DNA from: an uncultured Fusobacterium sp.
GTDB lineage: Bacteria > Fusobacteriota > Fusobacteriia > Fusobacteriales > Fusobacteriaceae
Reading direction: 5' to 3'
Assembly: GCA_900545035.1 (NCBI GenBank)
Contig: UQXM01000018.1
Location: forward strand, 1 to 18,764
DNA: 18,764 nt
Shown here: positions 1-7,381 of the stretch, piece by piece
Layout: the number at the start of each line of letters is the position of its first letter
Position numbering within the stretch: the first letter of the stretch is position 1
Made by a program: the position numbers and the translations under genes
The notes under the pieces: generated by a model
What the model was told of the DNA's origin: nothing
The model's input: the letters and a program-made list of their open reading frames with translations, nothing else
The model's database searches: none

Positions 1-35
1 TAAGATTTAGACACTATTTTGAAATAATTGTAAAA

Positions 36-68
36 AAAATTCTCCAAGAAAAACTCTTAGAGAATTTT
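36..68 (-). terminator. Intrinsic terminator of the dinG-pgpH-ybeY-lipase operon
   Basis: Read on the minus strand, a 9-bp stem (AAAATTCTC pairing with GAGAATTTT) encloses a smaller 3-bp stem across one mismatch and is followed by an uninterrupted T run. It lies just past the stop codon of the lipase-like gene, so it closes the four-gene minus-strand operon. Bases 1-30 beyond it show nothing recognisable. Confidence 0.8.
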
Positions 69-82
69 ATTTTATAATATAA

Positions 83-1600
83 TTAAATATAGTTTTTTCT
101 GAATACAATCAAATCATAAATATCCTGACTTATATATGGGCTTGGGGCTTTGAGTATAGTCTTTTCCCACAGTTTTTTTATTTCAGGATATTCCATAAGC
201 TGTATTTTTGATTTTACTTTATCTTTGTAGAGAATATCATCTCCTGTCTTATTTATTCCGTTTATAATATCATTTTTATATTTCATAAAATTTTCTTTTG
301 TAATTTCAGTTTTTAAAAAATAATTTCCAAGAAATTCTTTTGTGAAAGTATATTCAAGATACATTATTTTTCTCAGTACACTGCTCATATAATTCTCGGA
401 AATATAATCAACAAAAGCTCCGTTTGAAGCAAGAAACGGAATAAAAACATCTTCAAAATGGTAACTCTGAACAGACTTTCTCAAAAGAGAAAGATTTCTG
501 AAAAATCCGCTGCTCTTTGGAGCATCTTTTTTCATAAAGTCCAAATCTACCTGATAAGTTGTCCCTATATGAGGATACAAAAAACTTACCAAATCTTTGG
601 AATGGCAGAAATTTATTACATTCTCTTCAAAAACTTTATTTTTATTCAAAATATCAATAAATTTTACAGCTTCGTGAAGCAGTCCTGTCAGATTATCAAT
701 CTGAAAAAGTTTGTCTATCAGATTTTCGTTCAGAAGTATCTCTCTTCTCCTATCCAAAGAAATTTTATTAAGTACCTGTTTAAAGTTTGTTTGTTTTGCC
801 AGACTTTCCACAAAAATATCATCTATATGAAAATAAAATGTGCTGTATTTATCAATAAGAACTGTTCTGTTGTCTTTTATGATTTTCATTTTTTTCAATT
901 CTTTTATAAAAAAATCAAGATAAGAAGATTTAAATTCGGCAAATATTTTTTTCTCTTCATCAGACAAATGACATGAATCCAGAATTTTTTCATAGTCTAT
1001 AAAATCCTCTATCCCGATTATTCCGTCTCTGTTTATCCCCACAGCATTCCAAGTACATACTTTTGGTACAAGATTATATTTTTTGTAAAGCATAATTGCA
1101 GCAAACTGGGCTATTCCTCCTCCAAGAGAATGTCCTGTTATGCTTATTTTTTCAAAAGGTATTCCCGCTGACAAAAGATTTTCAAATACTTCAAGCCCCT
1201 CCCAAAACTGAAGAGGTTTTTTTCCCATTCCAAAGCGAAGGTCTGTTTCAATAAAATCTTTGTACGCTTCTTCAAACGGATAAGTTTCACTTCCTCTGTA
1301 TGAAATTACATATTCATTTCCGTCAGTAAAAACAATGGCGAAAAATCCTGAATTGGATTTTCCGTTTCCCATTATTCCCGTTCTGTTATCTATATCATAA
1401 ATTTTCCATTTTTTCAGCTCTTCTTCAAAAAATTCAGTACATCTTCCGTAAGCATCATCTCTGAAAAGATTGGCATTGGATGATACACTTCTTCCAAAAT
1501 TTATCTCTTCAAGAGCAGATATAAGAAAATCTCCTTTTGTATTTTCTGTAAGATTATAATAAGAAATAATGCTGAAGAGTAAATATTCTTTTGATGTCAT
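83..1600 (-). CDS. Class-3 lipase-like alpha/beta hydrolase (505 aa)
   Basis: A predicted serine hydrolase of the class-3 lipase fold; the substrate is unknown. The nucleophile elbow GHSLGG is at residues 156-161 (Ser158), and the upstream YRGS at 101-104 matches the strand bearing the oxyanion hole. A likely Asp and His complete the triad in SKDLVSFLYPHIG (Asp336, His344), which has the spacing usual in this family. Roughly 140 residues between the nucleophile and the Asp (about 190-330) are charged and probably helical, and could form a lid. There is no signal peptide or membrane segment, so the enzyme is probably cytoplasmic. The gene starts 9 nt after the ybeY stop behind an AGGGTGA ribosome-binding site and is last in its operon. 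The link to c-di-AMP turnover and ribosome maturation is only positional. Function as a lipase is inferred; it could equally be a protein of the lipase-fold Mbeg1/DUF2974-like type. Confidence 0.75.
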   Translation of the reverse strand: MTSKEYLLFSIISYYNLTENTKGDFLISALEEINFGRSVSSNANLFRDDAYGRCTEFFEEELKKWKIYDIDNRTGIMGNGKSNSGFFAIVFTDGNEYVISYRGSETYPFEEAYKDFIETDLRFGMGKKPLQFWEGLEVFENLLSAGIPFEKISITGHSLGGGIAQFAAIMLYKKYNLVPKVCTWNAVGINRDGIIGIEDFIDYEKILDSCHLSDEEKKIFAEFKSSYLDFFIKELKKMKIIKDNRTVLIDKYSTFYFHIDDIFVESLAKQTNFKQVLNKISLDRRREILLNENLIDKLFQIDNLTGLLHEAVKFIDILNKNKVFEENVINFCHSKDLVSFLYPHIGTTYQVDLDFMKKDAPKSSGFFRNLSLLRKSVQSYHFEDVFIPFLASNGAFVDYISENYMSSVLRKIMYLEYTFTKEFLGNYFLKTEITKENFMKYKNDIINGINKTGDDILYKDKVKSKIQLMEYPEIKKLWEKTILKAPSPYISQDIYDLIVFRKNYI

Positions 1601-1609
1601 AAAATCACC

Positions 1610-2089
1610 CTATATATCTCTTGTATATCCGTAGCTTGTCAGAATTTCCTCTTCCTTTGCTCTCATTATTTTTTTCTCTTCCTCTTCCATATGATCATAT
1701 CCCAAAAGATGAAGAAGTCCGTGAGTCAATACATAATAAAACTCTCGTTTAAAAGAATGGTTATAATCTTTTCTCTGTTCCTCCACTCTTTCCAAAGAAA
1801 TTATTATATCTCCCAAAGTATCAAAAATTCCTGTACAAGCTTCTTCGTTATCATGATATGCAAAAGATATTACATCTGTAGGCATATCTTTTCCTCTGAA
1901 ATCTCTGTTTACATTTTGAATCTCTTCATTTCCTGTAAGAAGAACAGATACATATACCTCTCTGTCGCTTTCATACTCTTTGTTTAAAACCTCTGTAATA
2001 TATTTTTCAACCTCTTCAAAATTTATTTCGTTTTCATATCCTTCAATATTAATTCCCAAATCTAAATTCAGTTTCAATTTTTCCTCCAT
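1610..2089 (-). CDS. ybeY: Endoribonuclease YbeY (rRNA maturation factor)
   Basis: Single-strand-specific, metal-dependent endoribonuclease that acts in 16S rRNA 3'-end maturation and ribosome quality control. The hallmark zinc motif HGLLHLLGYDH is present, with His123, His127 and His133 as metal ligands, and the usual family segment TDVISFAY lies at residues 71-78. The length of 159 aa is typical. Its ATG overlaps the pgpH stop codon by one base (TAATG), indicating translational coupling. In many bacteria ybeY sits directly next to the pgpH-type HD gene, as here, so synteny supports the call. The usual phoH neighbour is absent from this operon. Confidence 0.95.
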   Translation of the reverse strand: MEEKLKLNLDLGINIEGYENEINFEEVEKYITEVLNKEYESDREVYVSVLLTGNEEIQNVNRDFRGKDMPTDVISFAYHDNEEACTGIFDTLGDIIISLERVEEQRKDYNHSFKREFYYVLTHGLLHLLGYDHMEEEEKKIMRAKEEEILTSYGYTRDI

Positions 2090-4161
2090 TATTTCTGACC
2101 CGGATATTTAATTCTCACATGGTGAATACCCATAAGTGTTTTTGTAAATACTTTTATTATTGTTTCAATTTCTTTAAATGTCAAATCTGCATCTGAAAGT
2201 TGTCCATCGTCCATTTTTCCCGCAATAATTTTTCTTATCATAGCTTCGATTGTAACCGGAGTTTTTTCATCAAGACTTCTTACTGCTGCCTCTATTGAAT
2301 CAGCAAGCATGATAATTGCAGATTCCTTTGTTTTTGGTTTCGGACCGGGATATCTGAAATCTTCTTCCCGTACATTTTCATCAATCTGTTTTGCTTTGTT
2401 ATAGAAATAAGCCAGAAGAGTTGTTCCCTGATGTTCATACATAATATCTCTGATTTCTTTTGGAATTTTATATTCTTTTCCAAGCTCTGCTCCCTCTTTT
2501 GTATGAGCTGCTATAATAAGAGCACTCAAGAACGGAGATATTGCATTATGAGGATTTACTCCTCCCTCCTGATTTTCCACATAAAATTTTGGTCTTTTCA
2601 TTTTTCCGATATCATGGTAATAACAAGCTACTCTTGTAAAAATAGAATCTGCTCCCACTGCTTCTGCAGCAGCTTCCGAAAGAGTGGCAACCATCATTGA
2701 GTGATAAAAAGTTCCCGGTGTCTTAACAGAAAGATCACGAAGCAGAGGATGTGAAAGATCTCCAAGTTCAAGAAGTTTAAATCTTGTCAAAATATTAAAT
2801 GTTCTTTCAAAATAAGGAACAAGAGCTATACTCAACATTCCTGAAAGTATTCCCGCAATGATAATCTCTCCGGCTTTCATAACCACAGATACATTCATAT
2901 CTGTAAGGAAGAAAGATAAAATCAAAAACAGAATAAATCTCACTATTGAAAGCTGCACTCCCAAATTTATAAGCTGCGACCTTGTTTTAATATCTTTCAG
3001 CATTATCTCTCCCAATAAAATTGAGAAAAGATAAATAAAGAAATAAATAAGATTATAATCCAACATAGGCATAAGAAACAGCAGACATATCATTCCCATT
3101 GTAAATGCAAAAGCAGAATTTACAAGAATACCAAGCATAAAAAATATTACTTCAAAAGGAATAATATACATATGTTCATTATTTATAAATCTCAAAAGAA
3201 CAAAAGCTCCCGCTATAAGAATAAATACCGCTCTGTAGATATTTTTATTCAAAATTTCTTTTTTGAAAGTTCTTCCTATTATGTGGTAAGAAATAAAAGA
3301 TATCAGCAGAAGATAAACTCCGTTTATAAAAAATCTCAAAAGGCTGTCGGCATATGAATAAATTCCAAGAGCACTTAAAATTTCAAGCTTTTTCTCTGTG
3401 ATAACCTCACCTTTTTTGGCAATAATGCTTCCTGCCTGCACTTCCACTATCTGCTGTCCTATTTTGGAAGTTTTCTTTTCTATCTCCTCTTTTGTTTTTT
3501 CTTTATCAAAAATATAATTCGGCACAAGAAAAGTATGCAGAACTTTCTGCTCAAGAGGAGAAAGTTTGTTTATTTTTTCAGCCTGTTCGTCTTTTATTGT
3601 AATGATACCGTCATCTTTTGTAATTCCAGAACTGTAAGTTTCACTCAAAAGTTCCAAAAGTTTTTCCCTTTGAGCTTTTATTTTCCTTGTACTCAATTCA
3701 GAAATCTCTTTTACAAGATTTTTATTTACATCTTTTCCGATAGTTTCCTCTATTATCTTATAATTGAAATCTATTTTTGTCCCTTTTTTTAACGCAAGAA
3801 TCTGATCATAAAAATTTTTCATTCCGTTGTAATGATTTACTTCCACTTCGGGAACATGAATATATTCTTTTTTTGAAGTAAGAATAAGTTCTTCAATAAT
3901 AGCTTCCCTTTTATTCACATCGTTGTATTTTACAGTTTTAGGAGCATAAATATCCTCTTTTACAATGCTTCCCTTTTTATAACTGTTCTGGTTGAAAAGC
4001 AGATAAAATTTTGAACTGAATGAAAGCACAGTCATAATAAGCAGAATATATATTATTTTTTCTCTTAAATTATACGACTCTGAATATACATGCACATCAT
4101 CTTGATTTTCTTTTTCCAGTTTAAAAATGAATTTAAAACCGAAAAGTTTAAATTTTTTCAT
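2089..4161 (-). CDS. pgpH: PgpH-type membrane HD-domain cyclic-di-AMP phosphodiesterase
   Basis: A 690-aa member of the 7TMR-HDED family, which hydrolyses c-di-AMP to pApA at the inner face of the cytoplasmic membrane. One membrane segment near residues 35-52 is followed by an extracytoplasmic region to about residue 275. A cluster of hydrophobic helices spans about 275-450, and a cytoplasmic HD phosphohydrolase domain follows. HD-domain metal ligands are visible: His487 in YHSMMV, His516-Asp517 in CYYHDIGK, and further histidines in NPHNAIS, AAHTKEG and YEHQGT; an Asp follows in ADSIEAA. A GGAGG ribosome-binding site lies 5 nt before the ATG, 24 nt after the dinG stop. Assignment to PgpH rather than another HD hydrolase rests on the combined HDED, seven-helix and HD architecture. 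Confidence 0.92.
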   Translation of the reverse strand: MKKFKLFGFKFIFKLEKENQDDVHVYSESYNLREKIIYILLIMTVLSFSSKFYLLFNQNSYKKGSIVKEDIYAPKTVKYNDVNKREAIIEELILTSKKEYIHVPEVEVNHYNGMKNFYDQILALKKGTKIDFNYKIIEETIGKDVNKNLVKEISELSTRKIKAQREKLLELLSETYSSGITKDDGIITIKDEQAEKINKLSPLEQKVLHTFLVPNYIFDKEKTKEEIEKKTSKIGQQIVEVQAGSIIAKKGEVITEKKLEILSALGIYSYADSLLRFFINGVYLLLISFISYHIIGRTFKKEILNKNIYRAVFILIAGAFVLLRFINNEHMYIIPFEVIFFMLGILVNSAFAFTMGMICLLFLMPMLDYNLIYFFIYLFSILLGEIMLKDIKTRSQLINLGVQLSIVRFILFLILSFFLTDMNVSVVMKAGEIIIAGILSGMLSIALVPYFERTFNILTRFKLLELGDLSHPLLRDLSVKTPGTFYHSMMVATLSEAAAEAVGADSIFTRVACYYHDIGKMKRPKFYVENQEGGVNPHNAISPFLSALIIAAHTKEGAELGKEYKIPKEIRDIMYEHQGTTLLAYFYNKAKQIDENVREEDFRYPGPKPKTKESAIIMLADSIEAAVRSLDEKTPVTIEAMIRKIIAGKMDDGQLSDADLTFKEIETIIKVFTKTLMGIHHVRIKYPGQK

Positions 4162-4185
4162 AAATCCTCCATAGTTTGAACTGTT

Positions 4186-6630
4186 TTAACCAAAAATCTC
4201 ATTTTGGTCTATTCTGACAATATTTTTTGAAGGAATACTGTCTATAAAATATTTCCCATACCGTTTTGTAACAATTCTGTTATCAAGAATAGTAATAATT
4301 CCCCTGTCCTCTTTGCTTCTTATCAGTCTTCCTATTCCCTGCTTAAATTTTATTACAGATTCAGGAATTTGATATTCAATGAAAGGATTTTTCCCCTGCT
4401 GTTCATATGTTTCAATGATAGCTTCTGTAACAGGGTCGCTGGGAACCTTAAAAGGAAGTTTCACAATTATAACAGAAATAAGTTTTTCTCCTTTTACATC
4501 TACTCCCTCCCAGAAAGAATCTGTCCCAAACAGAAGAGGAGCATCACTTTTCTTAAACATATCCACAAGTTTTGTTCTCGGATACATTCCTTGAATAAAA
4601 AAATCTATCCCTTGAGCTTCCAGTTCATCTCTAAGCATATAATACATATAATTAAGAGATTTATAAGAAGTAAACAAAACAAATGTTCTTCCTTTTGTTT
4701 TTAAAATCATTTTTTTCAAAAGAGGCTCTATCTCATCCAAAAAATTTCTGTCGTTTGGATCAGGAAGTCCGCTGGGAATATATACCTTCATCTGTCTGTC
4801 ATAATCAAAAGGAGAAGCTATAATCTTATCATATGTTTCTTCCTCAAGACCTATGGACTTTTTAAAATAATCAAAATTATTTTCAACAGCTATTGTAGCA
4901 GATGTAAAAATCAGCTGTTTTAAATTTGTATACAGATTTTCATTTAATTCCCCGTCTATTTTAAGAGGAGTTGCCACAAGTTTAGAGTTGCTCTTTTTAT
5001 TATTTACCTCAATCCAATAAATAAATTCTTCATCATCAAGAGTATTTATAAATTTAAAATTATCATAAAAAGATTCCAGTCTTTCTGTATATTTTATAAA
5101 ATCGTTTATAATCCCGTCATTGTCCTCTGTTTCTTTCAAAGCAGAAATAATTTTTCTGGCTGTTTTCAAATATGTATTAAATTCCAAAGTAAAATTTTCT
5201 TTTACATCGTTAAGCATCGAATAAAAAGCAGATGCCGCAATCTCATCTTTTTTTATTCTGTATGTAACACTCCCTACCTGTCCTTTTGAGAAAATCTCTA
5301 TCAAACGGTCAAAATAATCACGCCCGGCTTTAAAAAGATTGTCGTGATTTATTCTCATATCGTTTTCCAAAAGCTTTTCAGTAATTTCCTTATCTTCATA
5401 ATCTCTGTTTTTCAAATATTGAATAAGAATTTCCAACTGCCCCTTATGTTTTTTCTTGGGAACAACATTGTGAATTTGATTCATAGCTTTTGTAAAACCA
5501 TATTTTGAAGCCTCATAAGAAAAATAATCTCTCGCTACTTTTTCCACATTATGTGCTTCGTCAAAAACCACAAGCCCGTATTCAGGAAGAATGGAATAAT
5601 CTGTATTAAATCCTATCTCTTTTCTGATTGCTAAATCCGAGAAAAAAATATGATGATTTGCAATCAAAATATCCGCTTTTTTTCTCTCTTCTCTGGCTTT
5701 CATAAAAAAACATTCGCTCTTGTAAGGACATCTTGCCCCTGCACAAATATCCGTTTCACTCTGAAACATTTCCCAAACAGTAAAGTCAGGTTCAAAATAC
5801 AGCTCAGACTTATCCCCTTTTTCAGTTTCTTTTCCCCATTTTATGAGAGCCTCAAATTGTTTTTTCTGCTCATCTGAAAAATCTTCTAAATCAGTCATTT
5901 TTGTGGTAACAAGATTTGCGTGTTTTCTGTTGCACAAAAAATTTCCTCTACCTTTTACCAAAAGATATTTAAAATCTTTTGACATTATTTTTTTTACCAC
6001 AGGAATATCCTTGTTAAGAAGCTGTTCCTGAAGATTTATTGTATTTGTGGAAATGATAACTTTTTTTTCATTTTCCACTGCCCACTGAATACTTGGAATA
6101 AGGTAAGCAAGAGTTTTTCCTGTTCCTGTTCCGGCTTCCACAATAACTTTTTTTTCGTCGTTCAAACCTTTTTCAATATGTTCAGCCATATGAAGCTGTT
6201 CATCTCTGTATTCAAACTCTTTGAAATACTGTGCTAAAAGTCCATTCTTTTCAAAATAAGGTTTTATATCTATTTTTTTATTTTCTTCAAAATATGCTTC
6301 TGTGATAACATAAATATTTTCAGCATTGTTATCTATAATATATGAACCTCCGTCCATTTTGTTTGCAAAAATAGAAGCAATTTCCACATCTGCATCTGAC
6401 GGATAAAGATATCCTGACGGATGATTATGAATAACAATTTCTGTTTTTCTCATTCGTTTAAGGATAGCAGGAACACTGTACTTATTTCCTTTTGCCAGTA
6501 CCTCAACTTCATCAACTATTTTATTCTCATTGAGAATACCGCGAAAGAAAACTTCACATCCTCCCGCTTCTGCAATCTCCTCTGCCATAATTTTTCTGGC
6601 TTCGGAAGATATTTTTTCCTCTATATTCAT
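4186..6630 (-). CDS. dinG: DinG-family Fe-S DNA helicase with an N-terminal RadC-like JAMM domain
   Basis: An 814-aa superfamily-2 helicase of the XPD/DinG group (5'-to-3', Fe-S dependent in characterised members). Residues about 20-110 form a RadC/JAMM-like domain: HNHPSGYLYPSDAD carries the full H-x-H-x7-S-x2-D zinc motif (His68, His70, Ser78, Asp81), with a candidate glutamate at Glu26. The helicase follows: Walker A EAGTGTGKT (165-173), four Fe-S cluster cysteines (233, 296, 301, 307), a DEAH box (357-360), GTDSFWEGVD, and motif VI in QGIGRLIRS. Firmicute DinG proteins usually carry a DnaQ-type exonuclease domain at this end instead. The ATG at 6630 is preferred over upstream ATGs because AAAGGA precedes it at good spacing. 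It is the first gene of its operon. A weak promoter-like TATCAT lies upstream, back to back with the rpsT promoter, but I cannot assign a convincing -35 box. Confidence 0.88.
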   Translation of the reverse strand: MNIEEKISSEARKIMAEEIAEAGGCEVFFRGILNENKIVDEVEVLAKGNKYSVPAILKRMRKTEIVIHNHPSGYLYPSDADVEIASIFANKMDGGSYIIDNNAENIYVITEAYFEENKKIDIKPYFEKNGLLAQYFKEFEYRDEQLHMAEHIEKGLNDEKKVIVEAGTGTGKTLAYLIPSIQWAVENEKKVIISTNTINLQEQLLNKDIPVVKKIMSKDFKYLLVKGRGNFLCNRKHANLVTTKMTDLEDFSDEQKKQFEALIKWGKETEKGDKSELYFEPDFTVWEMFQSETDICAGARCPYKSECFFMKAREERKKADILIANHHIFFSDLAIRKEIGFNTDYSILPEYGLVVFDEAHNVEKVARDYFSYEASKYGFTKAMNQIHNVVPKKKHKGQLEILIQYLKNRDYEDKEITEKLLENDMRINHDNLFKAGRDYFDRLIEIFSKGQVGSVTYRIKKDEIAASAFYSMLNDVKENFTLEFNTYLKTARKIISALKETEDNDGIINDFIKYTERLESFYDNFKFINTLDDEEFIYWIEVNNKKSNSKLVATPLKIDGELNENLYTNLKQLIFTSATIAVENNFDYFKKSIGLEEETYDKIIASPFDYDRQMKVYIPSGLPDPNDRNFLDEIEPLLKKMILKTKGRTFVLFTSYKSLNYMYYMLRDELEAQGIDFFIQGMYPRTKLVDMFKKSDAPLLFGTDSFWEGVDVKGEKLISVIIVKLPFKVPSDPVTEAIIETYEQQGKNPFIEYQIPESVIKFKQGIGRLIRSKEDRGIITILDNRIVTKRYGKYFIDSIPSKNIVRIDQNEIFG

Positions 6631-6722
6631 TAAAAAATCCTTTCTTAATTTTTTATACATCAAGTTCAGCTTATATGATAACCTTTTTTTTGAAAAATAG
6701 AAACATTTTTTTATTTTTTCCT

Positions 6723-6750
6723 TTTACATTTTATAAATTTGTGGTATAAT
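6723..6750 (+). promoter_or_regulatory. Sigma-70-type promoter of rpsT
   Basis: TTTACA at 6723-6728 and a perfect TATAAT at 6745-6750 are separated by 16 nt, with TGTGG just before the -10 box. Transcription should begin near 6757, giving a leader of about 120 nt before rpsT. This is the only strong plus-strand promoter seen in the window. Confidence 0.75.
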
Positions 6751-6848
6751 ACTATCGGTCCATTGTTTTAGATATGTGTCTCTCTTTTAGATCTTACCTG
6801 TTAAATTTTAAGACCATAATAAAATAAGTTGAACAAAAAAATTATATT

Positions 6849-6870
6849 GTAATTTAAATTACTTAGGAGG
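6849..6870 (+). promoter_or_regulatory. rpsT ribosome-binding site with an adjoining 14-nt palindrome
   Basis: GTAATTTAAATTAC (6849-6862) is a perfect inverted repeat ending two bases before the AGGAGG Shine-Dalgarno sequence (6865-6870). The Shine-Dalgarno sequence lies 8 nt before a TTG start codon and fixes that start. The upstream leader also carries two copies of TTTTAGAT (6766-6773 and 6785-6792). S20 controls its own translation in E. coli, where rpsT likewise starts with UUG; a similar role here is inference only. Confidence 0.55.
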
Positions 6871-6878
6871 TTTTTAAT

Positions 6879-7139
6879 TTGGCAAACTCAAAATCAGCTA
6901 AAAAGAGAGTATTAATCAACGAAAGAAACAGAGAAAGAAACCAGGCAGTAAAATCTAGAGTTAAAACTATGGTTAAAAAAGTTTTAACAGCTGTTGAAAC
7001 TGGTGAAGTAGAAGCTTCTAAAGCAGCTTTAGTAGTAGCTTACAAAGAACTTGATAAAGCAGTTACAAAAGGTGTTATGAAGAAAAACACTGCTTCTAGA
7101 AAAAAATCTAGATTAGCTCTTAAAGTTAAAGCTTTATAA
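6879..7139 (+). CDS. rpsT: 30S ribosomal protein S20
   Basis: Small basic ribosomal protein that binds 16S rRNA and helps assemble the 30S subunit. The 86-aa product begins MANSKSAKKR, rich in Lys and Arg as expected, and contains the late segment KKNTASRKKSRLA typical of S20. The start codon is TTG, fixed by the AGGAGG eight bases upstream and by the conserved N-terminus. It is a single-gene transcription unit with its own promoter and terminator, oriented against all its neighbours. The UUG start matches E. coli rpsT, where the weak start is part of autoregulation. Codon use is biased towards frequent codons, as in highly expressed genes. Confidence 0.97.
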   Translation: MANSKSAKKRVLINERNRERNQAVKSRVKTMVKKVLTAVETGEVEASKAALVVAYKELDKAVTKGVMKKNTASRKKSRLALKVKAL

Positions 7140-7191
7140 TTTTACTGACAAGCTTTCAAAAAGTTTTTCGTGAAAACAATTTAAGAGGAAT

Positions 7192-7217
7192 ACCGGATAA
7201 TAATATCCGGTTTTTTT
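7192..7217 (+). terminator. Intrinsic terminator of rpsT
   Basis: Perfect 8-bp stem ACCGGATA / TATCCGGT with a 4-nt ATAA loop, followed by a run of seven T residues. It lies about 50 nt after the rpsT stop codon. Confidence 0.9.
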
Positions 7218-7315
7218 CTTTTTTGGAAATCTTAAATTCATAATATAATAAAACTAATTTTTTAGTTCTTCCTATAAATCTATGTTCCTTCTTTTCTCCA
7301 ATATACAGTTATAAA

Positions 7316-7351
7316 AAAAGTCCTGTACTTTTTTTATAGTACAGGACTTTT
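7316..7351 (-). terminator. Intrinsic terminator of the urease/metal-transport operon
   Basis: A 13-bp perfect stem (AAAAGTCCTGTAC / GTACAGGACTTTT) with a 10-nt loop, followed by a T run on the minus strand. It lies about 30 nt beyond the ABC ATPase stop codon. The T and A tracts are symmetrical enough that it might also stop any plus-strand read-through from rpsT. Bases 7218-7315 show no gene or other signal. Confidence 0.88.
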
Positions 7352-7381
7352 ATATATTATTACAGCAGGATATCTTTTTTA

